Below are positions 1 to 10,921 of a stretch of DNA of 64,000 nucleotides, in pieces. The position numbers were made by a program, and so were the translations under genes. This stretch comes from Atriophallophorus winterbourni. Its lineage: Eukaryota; Platyhelminthes; Trematoda; Plagiorchiida; Microphallidae. The notes under the pieces were generated by a model. The model had not been told where the DNA came from. It saw only the letters and a list, made by a program, of their open reading frames with translations, and made no database searches. The stretch is from positions 62,001 to 126,000 of the forward strand of contig JACCGJ010018760.1 of NCBI GenBank assembly GCA_013407085.1. Direction: 5' to 3'. Every line of letters starts with the position of its first letter. Position 1 is the first letter of the stretch.

Positions 1-130
1 ACATCTTAATTATAAAGCAATAATAAACAAAACCAAATTCAAGTCACAAAAATCAGTATTTTATAAAAGTAGGTAGTAGAAAGGAAAAAGAAGAATGTCA
101 AAGCTACACGACAATTAACATGTCTCTTAC
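1..130 (-). repeat. LTR-like repeat, copy 1 (partial)
   Basis: This stretch matches 8929-9042 and, more weakly, 6668-6746, all in the same orientation. On the minus strand each copy begins with TGTAAGAGACATG or a close variant and continues with a T-rich stretch. A start in TG and three dispersed copies suggest an LTR terminus. A copy abuts a BEL/Pao-type gag relic at 7-8 kb, so I infer that they belong together. The left end is cut by the window edge and no target duplication can be seen. Confidence 0.45.
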
Positions 131-131
131 A

Positions 132-157
132 ATATATATATATATATATATATATAT
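132..157. repeat. (AT)n microsatellite
   Basis: Uninterrupted AT dinucleotide run directly beside the LTR-like repeat start. Confidence 0.95.
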
Positions 158-169
158 GTATTATTAAAG

Positions 170-345
170 AAACGGTCGCTTAGGTGTGCTCGAATCCAGC
201 CCAGAAGGTTTCCTGATACTCCTATAGCTGAGAGTTTCAGAAGCAAGAGCCGATGGTTGGTGAATCAAAAGCCTTGCTGAAGTCGAGATAGAAGACTTCC
301 ACAGCTATACCATCATCCATGACATCAACGAAGCCAACTCATCCT
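170..345 (-). mobile_element. CR1-like reverse transcriptase fragment
   Basis: The minus strand reads VEVFYLDFSKAFD followed by residues resembling the next RT block. This is the motif A region (YLDFSKAFD) of CR1-like reverse transcriptases. Frames shift within a few dozen codons, so it is a relic. It lies out of order relative to the C-terminal fragment at 534-1275, so it is probably a separate insertion. Confidence 0.55.
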
Positions 346-533
346 CCAGGAGGAGAAAGTTACACAAAATTAAATTATCTATTTTGGAAGCACCTCGTTA
401 TGAATTATGCTGGAAAAATTAAAAGCAATTTCTCTTCACGAGTACGGTGAGAAGTTAGTCAAAGAATAGTTGTGTAATAAAATAAGAACTATGACATTCA
501 CTTTATTTACCAGATAGCGCTGAAAATCGTTAA

Positions 534-1275
534 CTACCTAATTATGCATAGCAAATAGGAGGAGTATTCAGGAAATCGCTTACCCAATATGCGGTCCAAA
601 CCACACATAAATCTCGCGACAGAACTGCAGGATATAAGTTCTTCTGGAAGCCGGTTCCAGAAATTTACCACCCTGAGACTGAAAACGTTTTTCCGGGAGT
701 CTAGTCTACATCGCTGCTTAGCAAGTTTGAGCGGATGCCCGAAAGTGCCCAGCTCGGGACTTAATGCAAAGAAGTTGTTTATGATAACGCCGCCTAAACA
801 CTTCAAGATCTAAAAGGTTCCAACTAAGTCACCTCTCAAACGACGGCGTATAAGTGATGAAGGGTTTAGAGACTTCAGGCGTGCATCGTAAGGTTTCAAT
901 CGCGAACACTCAATCATACAAGTCGCGAGACGCTGTATGGTTTCGAGTCGAACGATGTCGTTCTTGTAGTAAAGGCACTACGCTTGGACACAATATTTTA
1001 AATGCGGCCGAAATAATGCCCTGTAAATTGGCGGGAATACATCGGGTCTTCTGTTGGATTGCACGGATCTCAGCTGAAAGAAGCACTTTGCGAGCACGTT
1101 GAGCTGCAGCGGCGCATTGGTCCACCCATTTGAAGTCAGTCCTAACCAGTACTCCCAAATCCTCAGCACGCTGTGTGGCGTTAACTCAGAGGGAATTTCC
1201 GGAAAACGGGACTGAAAGCTTATCAACCTAAACTTGAACTCAAGGTCGCGTGGAGTGAATTTCTGAGGTTCCAAT
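534..1275 (-). pseudogene. CR1-like ORF2 3'-end fragment
   Basis: Read on the minus strand, 1158-910 encodes a GVLVRTDFKWVDQC stretch typical of the region after the RT catalytic motif. Then 806-534 encodes an open C-terminal segment with LRVVNFWNRLPEELI, the conserved end of CR1-like ORF2 proteins. Between them a decayed RRRLRGDL motif can be read. No catalytic YLDF or FADD motif is in this piece. A related fragment lies at 6060-6640 (TANFKWADQC). It is a 5'-truncated dead copy. Confidence 0.65.
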
Positions 1276-1458
1276 TGTCTTTCAATACAAGTCTTGTGGT
1301 TGAATATGGAATCAGTTTCCTTCTCTGATTCAATTGAAGTCTTTATTTACAACCATATACGTGTCTGGGGATTTACTGAGAAGTATTTCCCGTGAAACCT
1401 GGTAAATTGTTTTCGCAATCTGCTGCGCCATTCACGATTCACTGCAGGCTACGTTACA
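1276..1458 (+). other. Leader of the CR1-like element at 1459-5336 (uncertain)
   Basis: No coding signal is seen. By position it may be the 5' untranslated part of the following element, but no second copy in the window is available to define the 5' end. Confidence 0.3.
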
Positions 1459-2556
1459 ATGACTTCCTCGCCGTGCTTCAAGTGCGCCAAGAAAGTTATT
1501 TCCTCATCTAAAGCCATGCAATGTTCAATATGCAGCTGCTTGATTCATACCCGATGCTGTAAAATGGAGGACACCAGTTATCAGGCGTTGAGGACCTACC
1601 ATGAGCTGTACCTTCATCTCATCTGTGAAGCGTGCATCCCCCGTCTGGAAGCCTTGCAGTCCTCCCACTTGTCAAATAAGGAAGATCTACATATAAGCGC
1701 CTCCATGGTGGTTGATGATTTACAAGGCAAAAGTGTTCCGGCTGATAGTGAAACACCCCCACTCGGTAGCACACCGAAAAAGAGCAAAGCTGTGTCATCC
1801 GGACACCGGACGAAAACTAGAAGGAATAAAATTGTTGCACTGCCATCGAACGTGCAAGTGGAATCTGCCTCTTCAGACATTGCGGAACATCTGGTCACGT
1901 CTAATGAATTAGAATCCAATGCTAGCGCCACATATGCCTCTGTAGCCGCCATAAATACAGATGCCGATACTGCAATCTGGTCCAATATTTCGAACATAGT
2001 CGACAAATTGGAATGCTGATTACCACAACAGTTTTCTAGTAATGTGGTTAAGGAGAATAAGATCTCACTTCCGAGCAGTAAAGCTAACAGTTTACCGGAC
2101 GCACGCAAATGTTGCCTCATTATGGTGAATGCGCCGGAACCAGATGGAGAAACATCTGCTGCCAGAATTGAACACAATAGCCAGTTTTTTCAATCAGTTT
2201 TCGGGAAAATGGTTAACCAAGGGGAGGCTGGTATCACAATTGTATCAGCGTTCCGACTTGGGCGCAGAAATCTGGAGTGTCAACAGCCTAGGGTTCAGAA
2301 AACAGTACTGGCTTCCGACGATCGGGCTCAAAAGATCCTAAAGCGCGTTCATCGACTGAAGGGTCAACCGTATAAAATATTACGAGATTTGTCGCCTGAC
2401 GATAGAAAAAAGATGAATAATGCTACGATAGAGCTTAAGAAAAGATTATCGAAAAGTGAGAAGGACCTTTGTATTGTAGATTTTAGAGTGATGAAGAGGC
2501 CATCCAAAGTTCGCTGGAGGTCCATACTGATCGACCATCCAACTGCTCTCCATTGA
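1459..2556 (+). pseudogene. CR1-like ORF1 with PHD-like zinc finger
   Basis: The frame starts at ATG 1459 and runs 366 codons to TGA 2554-2556, with one in-frame TGA at 2017-2019. The N-terminus has a Cys/His pattern resembling a PHD finger (C-x2-C, C-x2-C-x4-H-x2-C, then C-x2-C, residues 6-60). The C-terminal half is basic and contains ILRDLSPDDRKKM, like other CR1/L2 ORF1 proteins thought to bind RNA. Single-base decay created the internal stop. The likely role is an RNA-binding chaperone for retrotransposition. Confidence 0.75.
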
Positions 2557-5250
2557 AGTATTTCGAAGTGCTCTGTTTCAACGCGCGGAGTTTGAGGAAC
2601 ATATTTGACGAAGTAAGCCAACATGTCTTGGCACTACAGCCAGATATCGTTGGAATAACGGAAACCTGGCTGACACTCGACATTACTGATGCAGAGCTAT
2701 TTATTCCGAATTACTGCCTACTCAGAAGTGATCGAATTGGATCTCGACATGGTGGTGGGGTGGCGATATACGTTAAAGAACATTTATCCATGGAGGTTGT
2801 TGATCGTTTCCGAGATGGTGGTAGTTTTGCTGAAAGCATATGGTGTCAGATCAAGTCCAGTAATGGTTTAGCAATGATCGGTGTCATTTACCGTTCACCT
2901 TGCGCTCGTATCATGGCATTATTTGACCAGCTCCGCCGCCATGGGACGAGGAACGATTGTATGATACTTGGTGACTTGAATGCTGCGGATATCAAGTGGT
3001 TGGACCTCGTTACAAATGGAGATGAGTACCTACGGGATTTTCTAAATCTGATTCTGGATTTGAACCTCGTGCAGCACGTTCTCGTTCCTACTCGCTATGG
3101 ACACGGCCAGACTCCGTCTACTCTTGATCTGGTCTTGTCACCCAGAGAGTCAGATGTGGTTGACTTATCCGTGGAACAGCCCATCGATACAAGCGACCAT
3201 CGTACTATTCGGTTCAAATGGACTCGGGGTAAACCGGCCCAGCCGTCGCGGCGTCCACGGAGAAACTTCTGGAACATGGACTTGAAATTGTTGCTTGAAC
3301 AAGCAGCCTCAATTGACTGGACGTTACCCGTTGATTCCACTATTGATGACTGTTGGAAATGGTTTCTGAATAATATCCGTCGCTTAGAGGATGTTGCTCC
3401 ATTAACCAGAGATCGTCCCGGCCCACCTTGGTTTGATAGAGAACTTCGTACCTGCCTGAGGCAAAGAAAGCGTCTTTAGATTAAATTCAGAACGAGCCGA
3501 TCGGACGCCCATTACGAAGAGTATCGGGCTGTACGGAATCTTTGCTCAAAATTAAAGAAGGATAAAAGAAGTCGATTCGAGCTTCAATTAGCAAATTCTT
3601 CAAAATATAATCCCAAACGATTATTTGCGTACATTCGGCGACGGGTCAAATCATCGAACCCCGTACCTTCTCTCAAAGATTTGGAACTGGAGGTTATAGA
3701 GACTGACACTGGGAAAGCTGAGGTGTTTGCATCGCAATATCAATCAGTTTACGCAATAAAGCTTACCATATCCTGCGAACAAATATCGCCGACGGCAGTA
3801 ATGGCCACTTTTGCGATCACGGCTGACATGGAGCGAATCCTCATCGAACATCTAAAGGTACAGACATCTCCAGGTCCTGATGGTATTCACCCTTCCATAT
3901 TTAAACCTTTATCAAGGATCATCAGTTCACCCTCAGCCGCTATATTCCAAATTTCAATCAATCCGGGACGTCTACCGGAGGATTGGAAAATGGGTATAGT
4001 AAAGCCGATGTTCAAAGGTGGGAGTTTATCAGATCCTGTAAATTACTGTCCTGTTACACTTACGTCTGTCGTAGGCAAACTGCTGAAACGGATTGTAAAG
4101 GATAAGATTGAACAGTATTTGCGCGAGACACATCAATGCTCGAATGCCTAACACGGTTTCACGGAAGGCCGCTCATGTATCTCCAATCTACTGACCGCCC
4201 GAGAACATTGGTGCAGAAGCCTTGACGCTGGTGTGCCAGTTGATGTAGTCTTTATCGACTTTAGTGAAGCATTCGACCGTGTTCCACATCAGAGGCTTAT
4301 TTGGAAACTAAGAATGTCTGGTATAGCGGATTCTTTGCTTGCTTGAATTAAGGATTTTCTTATCAGAAGGCGAAGCCTCGTTGAAGTCAGTGGGGCCAGA
4401 TCTGCATCCTTTATCCCCACTTCTGGTGTACCACAAGGATCCGTTCTAAGCCAACCTTGTTCAAACTTTATGTGAGTGAAATTCCCAGTATTTTAAACAG
4501 TGGTTCTCTCTTATTTGCAGATGATCTGAAGGTGTGGGCTTCTGTCACGACTGCCGCTGACGCTTTCCACTTGCAAAATGATTTGAATGAACTTTGGAAT
4601 TGACTGACGGATGGATGCTCCCGATTAATGAAAAGAAGTGTGCTATCATGCACATCTGGAGCAACAACATGCAACATGCATATCATTCGGAGGGCCATGG
4701 TCTCAGGATAGTTGATGTGGAGCGAGATTTGGGGGTGATGGTAACTTCATCCCTCAAAACTGCGGAGGATACTGCCAGAAAGCTCGGTTCTGCCAGCTGC
4801 ATGTGGTTGGCATTGAGACGATACTTCTTAGAGATAAATCCCAAAGTTCTTCAAGTTCTGTATAGTTCTAACGTCAGACCAATATTAGAATTTGGGCTTC
4901 TGGTGAACTATCCGTTAACTAAAGGGATCGACTGGAGAAAGTCCAAAGAAGGGCTACCATGTGCGTGAGAGGTATGTTTCATATTCCCTATGACGACAGA
5001 TTGCGGGAACTCAAACTTTTCCCACGGGAATATTGAAGAATGCGATATGATTTGCTGTTCACGCGGAGAATTCTGCTTGGATATTACCGGAGGGAACTTC
5101 GACAATTCTCTTGGAATGCACTCTCCGCTGATGCGATCGAGGCAGTCAACGAAGAGCAGTTTAAACGCATATTGGACGGTGAACTTCCCGCTATCCTGCG
5201 CGATTCGCCTACTCTCCCAGCTCAGAAACTCCTCGTGATGAATCCACGCT
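2553..5250 (+). pseudogene. CR1-like ORF2: AP endonuclease plus reverse transcriptase
   Basis: The frame opens at TTG 2553, overlapping the ORF1 stop; a lost ATG is possible. Endonuclease motifs are visible: CFNARSLRN, GITETWL, GDLNAADIKW and TSDH. The RT begins around 3860 with SPGPDGIHP. It continues with HGF, FIDFSEAFD, SGVPQGSVL and, after a frameshift near 4450-4470, LFADDLKVW at about 4511. Stops include 3477-3479 and 4149-4151. Further frameshifts lie near 4600 and 4965. The C-terminal part (about 5040-5250) matches the usual thumb and C-terminal region. It would nick target DNA and copy RNA, but is dead here. Confidence 0.88.
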
Positions 5251-5336
5251 GAGATAGCAGAGACCCGGGAGGTGAAGCGGATTTCATGGACTGTAGCCCT
5301 CCTGCCGTCTATTCAGAAAAAGAAGAAGAAGAAGAA

Positions 5337-6059
5337 ATGAGTAGGCTCAATTATTGTTCAGTGCACGAAGAAAGACTTCGACATACGTTTTTTTCTGTTG
5401 TGCGATATGAAGTCTAACAATAATATCAGCACTTAATACAAAAGATGCTGCAGAAATGATGGTACGGTACGATGTCATAAAACTTAAAATTGTAACATTT
5501 TGTAACCTTCATCAGTATAGGTTAATTAGATCAGTTCGGTTCAGTTGAACGATACACTAAGTGGCAAGAGATCCAATCAAGCGTTCAGAATTTCTTTCGT
5601 TGGAAAGCTACAGAGAAGCAACCACCAGTGCCAAAACGTTTTCTTCTTATTGTGATTTGTATGCCGAAATTCAAACGTCAAAGTTGACCTTGAAATTCAA
5701 TTTCATTTTCAATATCAGTATCAGTTTCAGTATCACAGGGCGATTGTCGTCCAAGTCGAAACTAGTCACCAGATTCTTTCTGAGGCGTGCTTGAAAACAA
5801 TCGCCACGATCAGGATCGATTCGTTGGGAACTGTAGCGTATCTGCCGTTAATAAAACACGGGAAGGTCTCATCACCGTAAGGTGAGAAAGTTATTGCATG
5901 TTGCATGTCCAATTGAATAAAAAGACGATGGACAGCCGTTTATTTCAACAAATACGAAATAATGAAAAAGAAACACTTCTCTGTGTTTCAAAATGATTTT
6001 TCGAATATCTTTGTGGTTTTTTGATCATAAATATGGAGGGTTTTAGATTTAAGTGTAAT
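5337..6059. other. AT-rich intergenic DNA, nothing recognised
   Basis: Only short chance frames are present. A motif near 5866-5890 (CATCACCGTAAGGTGAGAAAG) resembles stretches near 430-460 and 10460-10490, so it is probably part of an unclassified dispersed repeat. Confidence 0.4.
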
Positions 6060-6640
6060 GCTCCGGGAAGGGCACCTGCCACCGTCCGTCCAGCCTTTGT
6101 TAGAACGCAATTACTGAAGTTGCCATGATTAGTTCTGCGGGAAGTGAGTTCCACTCGTTCAAAATACGGATGCTTAAAAAGTGCGTTCTGGATTCGAGCC
6201 TAGTGTGCTGTTTACTTAGCTTAAGACTGTGCCCTCGTATACAAACTAAAGGAGACAACCTCAAGAAGTCATCAAATACGATGCACCTTAAGTTGCTTCC
6301 TCTTGAGCGAGAAAAGTCCTATTGCTAACCCCTCTATCATGCGAGTGGCCAGCTTCTGTACCTTTCCTAGCTGCACGATATCCTTCTGGCATACAAGCCT
6401 GCATACCGTATTCTATATGTGACCATACTATTGCCTTGCAAAGGGGCAATAGAACCTCAGCTTATCTGCAAGTGAGGGCTAAACGTAGTCGAAAGAGTTC
6501 CCTTCTGGCCCTTTGAGCCACAGCAGCACATTGGTCAGCCCACTTAAAGTTTGCTGTGACTATGATTCCTAAGTCCTTAGTAGATTTTACCCTACCGAAT
6601 TCTGTGTGGGCTGAGGGCGTAGAGACAATCATGTTGTATG
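6060..6640 (-). pseudogene. CR1-like ORF2 3'-end fragment
   Basis: The minus strand encodes DLGIIVTANFKWADQC and AVAQRARRELFRLRLA at about 6600-6470, matching the same segment of the fragment at 534-1275. A decayed C-terminal piece with an NELTS-like motif lies around 6150. Frameshifts break it. It abuts the LTR-like repeat at 6668. Confidence 0.55.
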
Positions 6641-6667
6641 CCAGTGTAGAGAGCAAGTGACTCTTAT

Positions 6668-6746
6668 CTAGTATTTTATAAAAGTCGGAAGTAGAAAGTA
6701 AAAAGAAGAAATTCAAATCAACATGACACTTAACATGTCTCGTACA
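6668..6746 (-). repeat. LTR-like repeat, copy 2 (partial)
   Basis: Matches the copies at 1-130 and 8929-9042 with a few changes. On the minus strand it starts GTACGAGACATG. It could be the truncated 3' LTR of the element whose gag relic lies at 6979-7993. Confidence 0.45.
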
Positions 6747-6978
6747 CCTACTACCAAATTGTTCCATGGAGTCAAAATGTGTAATCAACTTAGCTAAAGT
6801 GTCTGTAACCTACAATTTGTAAAGCAAACAAAAGGACAATAGAATAAAGTGAATGACTTTATTTAGTGGCGAGTCACACACACCACGTCGCATCACCATC
6901 ACTGGACACATGTGGCTTTTTATAGGGAAAAAGTTTGCTAGACTAAGACCCATCACGTCCTTCGGTTCTGCCACTCTC

Positions 6979-7993
6979 CTACAAGAAGCTTATGTATGCT
7001 ATCCAACCCGAGAGAGCCCTGTGTATTTCATCCACAAACAGCGATATCTCGCGCCAATTAAACAAATCTAATCTACAAAATATTATTAGTGTATCATGAG
7101 TTCGGAACACAAATGGCTCCCCAGGTACACAACGGAACACTTTACTCCAATCATATGGATTGTCATGGCTACCATCTGTCGACCCAATTTCGGCTGATTC
7201 AGTGTCATGTGAACCAGGCTTATTATTCTTTTTGGCTAAATAGGTCTCAGGTGTGCCAGACTTACTCCCGATCGTATTTAAATAAGTGTCGGAAAGTTCA
7301 ATCACAGAATCCGACTGAGCTAATTTACTGTCAGGTAACTCGGCTTTCTGAGCACAACCGACAACACAAACTTGAACATCCTTTAATTTTACACCAACAG
7401 AAAGAATTTCTTGACAATTATCGAGGCTAACAGGCTTCGCTTTTGTATCTTTTAAGCAACATTTACACAACTGACCAAATACACTCCAATCAATACACGA
7501 AGTCTGTGAGTTGCTTAAACGTAATTTCTAATCCCTCGCAGTATATAGCGTTCTTTAGATCAGCCCACTGTTGCTCTAACACAGCCGGTAAAATATGCAC
7601 AATATACTCCAAAGTGTCACTTGCATTCAAAACCGCCTGGCACTCCAATGGAGTTAGGGCAACCTGACTTTTATGCATTGACGAAGCGAGAACCGCAAAG
7701 CCTTCTGATTGGCCAATCAGTCGTCGGGCCTCTTCCATTTACTCATCTAAACCAGAGTGGGCTACAAGACAAGGTAGACCTGATGTTGTTTTATAACAGG
7801 TACCACGAGTTAATTTAGAGATTGTATCATTACCAATCGCTAAATCTTGCTCTAATTCGAGTGCCCGTTTAGTAGGTGCATAGTTACAGTCGAGTCCATG
7901 TCTACCAACTGATGGACACTCGAAATCGTCTGCGCCATCTTTTAGGGACCGAACCGCTCCACACCCTAATATTGCTGAACGTTCAGGCATCAT
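6979..7993 (-). pseudogene. BEL/Pao-type gag-like relic
   Basis: Three minus-strand open segments (7993-7739, 7738-7490, 7470-6979) look like pieces of one protein broken by stops and frameshifts. The middle one has the layout LEYIVHILPAVLEQQW followed by FKQLTDFV. This resembles the BEL/Pao gag segment with a conserved LP-x-L-x-x-x-W and F-x-x-L-x-x-F-V. The flanks carry the LTR-like repeats at 6668 and 8929. No protease or RT follows, so the element is internally deleted. Family assignment is by motif resemblance only. Confidence 0.45.
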
Positions 7994-8039
7994 ACTTTTA
8001 CAATGAAAATATTAAAGGACGAAATAAATGAACGTCACC

Positions 8040-8870
8040 TAGTGTTCAACAAAATCTTGTGAAAGGGATCAAGCTTCAATATTCCAATCCACACAGATCA
8101 GGTTCGTTCACCGATTTTGACGACGAAGCTGAGCGTCGAACGAGTTCGATACTGCTTCGATTGCAACGATACAAAATGAGTATTTTCTCCGGTTGAGACA
8201 AATACTGCAACAGTCAAAATTCAAGTTGTGATGCGAATCCGATTGAAACGATCCAAGTTGACCGCAGTAATTTCTCCAGTTAAGAAAATACGGTACGAAT
8301 CAAAATTCGAATTGTTGCAATTCCAAGTTGAGTACTGCTTCGACGCACCAAGTTGATTACAAAATAGAATTGCGGCAAGAAGATCCAAGTTGATCCTTGT
8401 TCAAATAGGCAGACGATCCAAATTGACCGTTTCCAAATGAGCAATTCAATTTTCTGTTCCTCCAAATAGAACAATCCGAGTTGAGAACTGTAACGACTAA
8501 AGTCGCTGTTTAACGCGTAGACAACCCGTTTCTTAGTTCGACAATTCAAAAAATGATTCGAGTTTACTACGGTTCTATTAACAAGATTAATAGACAATAA
8601 CAATGGACAAACCTCAACTGTACCGGGTTGTACAAATGATGTGAGCCAAAAATGCTCAAAGTTTCCAAATGACAACAATAAATTCAGCCAATGCTGACAA
8701 GATAGACTGCCAAATTATAAATGCAAAGGGATAAAATTACCGTCAAAAATGTCTATCAAATATTAGACACCTAAATTGGTGTCAAAATCCAAGTGCCTAA
8801 AATGGCAACCAAATTCAACAACAATGTCCGACAATTGCATAAATAATGAATTAAAACAAAAGGTTCACCA
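8040..8870. repeat. Irregular short-motif repeat region
   Basis: The motif CCAAGTTGA or near variants (CCAAATTGA, CCAAATGA, CCGAGTTGA) recurs at roughly 25-60 base intervals, notably at about 8240, 8331, 8346, 8388 and 8416, often followed by GACCG or GAGTACTGC. No reading frame explains this spacing. By position it could be the body or leader of the LTR-like element starting at 9042. Confidence 0.45.
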
Positions 8871-8928
8871 AATATGTGAAAAGAAGATTTCCAATAAGTC
8901 AATTACAAAAAGCGAGGTTTATCATCTT

Positions 8929-9042
8929 AATTATAAAGAAATAATAAACAAGTCACAAAAATCAGTATTTTATAAAAGTCGGAAGTAGAAAGGAAAAAGA
9001 AGAATTTCAAAGCTAGATGACACTTAACATGTCTCTTACATA
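8929..9042 (-). repeat. LTR-like repeat, copy 3
   Basis: Best copy of the repeat seen at 1-130. On the minus strand it begins TGTAAGAGACATG at 9042, immediately after the last readable codons of a gypsy-type gag (to 9039). The abrupt change suggests that this element inserted into the gypsy gag gene. Confidence 0.5.
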
Positions 9043-9773
9043 GCCTTCGCGTCAAATCGACGGTGGTAGTAACAAATGGTAAGTCTAATCGAGCGACTGT
9101 TGGATCTGTTTTTAAATCTCCCACGGGATGTACTCCGGGTACGGGAAAGGTTTTGGATGTGCAAGGAGAATTCATTGAACTGGGATTTTAGGTCAAATAG
9201 TTCTTTCTCAAAAGGATCAGGAAAATTAGCAGGTGTGGGTTATTGGGAAACACTGAAAATGGACACATTGTGTGCAATGTGATGAACTTCATCTGCCAGG
9301 TTGGCGAGTTGGTCTAAGCTGGTGTTAGCATCCACGACGGCCAGCACTTCACGAATTTCTTCAGAAAGGCTCTGCAACCATATTTGTCGCAATACATTGT
9401 CGTTAATTTTTTGACCGTCCTGCAATTGCTCGAGGTGCCGCAAATGTTGGGAACGGGAACGGTCACCAAGTTCGGCGCCAGAAAGTTGCTTGTCAGTCGA
9501 GCCAATGCGGGAAATCACAGTTGATTTTAGGACATCGTCAGGATCGGTGGACGGACGTGTGTAAATGAGATCAGCAACTTCCCTGGCAACTGAAGGCAAG
9601 AGCATGTCAACCACACGATTGTACTGTGTTCGGTGCGTCGTGACGCGATATGATTCAAATATCGCTTCAATTTGTGCAAACCATAAACGAGGATCACTCA
9701 TATCAAATGTGGGTAATGTAAAACGGCTTATTTTCTCCTCTGCGACGTCGTTGGATTCACTGTCAGATTTCAT
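9036..9773 (-). pseudogene. Ty3/gypsy-type gag, one stop codon, cut at its 3' end
   Basis: ATG at 9773-9771 starts a frame of about 245 codons with one TAA (9242-9240). It contains DPRLWFAQIEAIF (about residues 22-34), VVDMLLPSVAREVADL and ELGDRSRSQHLRHL. After the stop it continues in frame to an Arg/Ser-rich segment and CYYHRRFDAKA. That order, capsid-like start and CxYHRRFG-type end, is characteristic of gypsy gag proteins of flatworms and arthropods. The frame stops exactly where the LTR-like repeat begins at 9042, so protease and RT are missing. Confidence 0.8.
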
Positions 9774-10560
9774 GTTGTGAGATAAATAGTGCGCAAAATG
9801 AGAAATCAAAATGCGTATACGGGAATGGATGAAAAAGTAATCCAAATTCGGGCTCACCAATTATAGTGGTAAACCTAGTCGAGATAAAGTAATAAATAAG
9901 ACTGGGCAACTAGGAGTGTTACCACTAGCAGTGTATAGTTTATATTCGCAACACAATGCTATTCCGATGTAGTTTAGATCACGCAACCACAGAACACATA
10001 AACTCCTGCACAATCACAACAGTGGCTGGAGCTAGTCTGAAAACAGAACAAGAGATGCGTCACGCTACGTGTAATCCAAAAACCGCGTGCTTTCTAGGTA
10101 CATACACCGCTGCCCGGCATAAGCATTAAAACAAGCGCGGTAAAAGTTATGAAAATGGAAAACACCATAGGATGATTGAAAAGATTGGAAAGAGAACATA
10201 AATCCATCGGAATAAGAAAATCTAAGAAATTGTGGGGGATGAGAGAGGGTGTGATAAATAGCATGGGAGTAGGGTACGCTGTGTAATCCAATACTCTTGA
10301 AGAATTGTCGACAAATCGAACCAAAATTTGTCCACCAGCCGGATTTTTGTTATCTGCAGGAGAGTGAATCGCACACGGAACAAATCTCGGGCGGATAGAT
10401 TTCGAGCCAGTTTCAGTGATGGTTCGTTATTCGAAGACACTGGAATATAATGGAAGATATTCTCTTCACCAGCACGGTGAGAGGTCATCAAAGTAAAATA
10501 GTACTTCATTTTAAACAAATATGAATGTACAATAAAATAAACATAATGTTTTTCAAAATA
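9774..10560 (-). other. Gypsy leader and probable LTR remains
   Basis: Upstream of gag on the minus strand the motif ATTGGTGAGCCCGAAT (about 9861-9846) resembles the primer-binding leader found just after gypsy 5' LTRs. The DNA up to about 10360 may be LTR, but no second copy in the window defines it. No gene is seen. Confidence 0.35.
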
Positions 10561-10591
10561 TTCATTTGCATGCTTTTCCGTCACACACACA

Positions 10592-10633
10592 CCCCACGAC
10601 AGGTTTCGTACTGTTTGCACTAATCAGGTAGGG
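10592..10633 (-). ncRNA. Hammerhead-like core, copy A (decayed)
   Basis: On the minus strand: stem I CCCTAC pairs with GTGGGG (six pairs including U-G). Then come CTGATTA (normally CTGANGA; G8 lost), stem II GTGC/GTAC around loop AAACA, an intact GAAA, then ACC with TGT, and C at the expected cleavage base. The G8 and stem III changes predict no activity. The stem II closing pair is the canonical G-C. Confidence 0.5.
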
Positions 10634-10755
10634 ACAGTATGATCAGGATCCGCATGCGCATGCGTTTTTCAGTTTTTACGTTTTTTGGTAGATTTTATCA
10701 TTTTGCACGTTTGGATAAAAATGTGACATGGGCCTCATACGAAATAAAAGACAGT

Positions 10756-10773
10756 TATATATATATATATATA
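10756..10773. repeat. (TA)n microsatellite
   Basis: Short uninterrupted TA run. Confidence 0.9.
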
Positions 10774-10921
10774 ATGGTGTATAGAAAATTTCATGGAAAG
10801 CAATGTTGAGATTAATTAGTGTATAAACATGGGGTCCGGTAACCTGACACTTGAATTGCCAGTAATCCAGAGACTACTATCAGACCTCATGATATACTAA
10901 TATGTGGAGAAAGATATAGAA

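Larger units (their letters stand above)
1459..5336 (+). mobile_element. CR1-clade non-LTR retrotransposon, nearly full length, inactive
   Basis: ORF1 (1459-2556) and ORF2 (2553 to about 5250) lie in tandem. They are followed by a short 3' UTR ending in a run of GAA units at about 5312-5335. A two-ORF layout, an APE-type endonuclease, an FADD-type RT and a microsatellite-like 3' tail fit the CR1 clade. Several stops and frameshifts show it is no longer active. No clear target-site duplication was found. It is the only copy of this subfamily that I see in the window. Confidence 0.85.
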
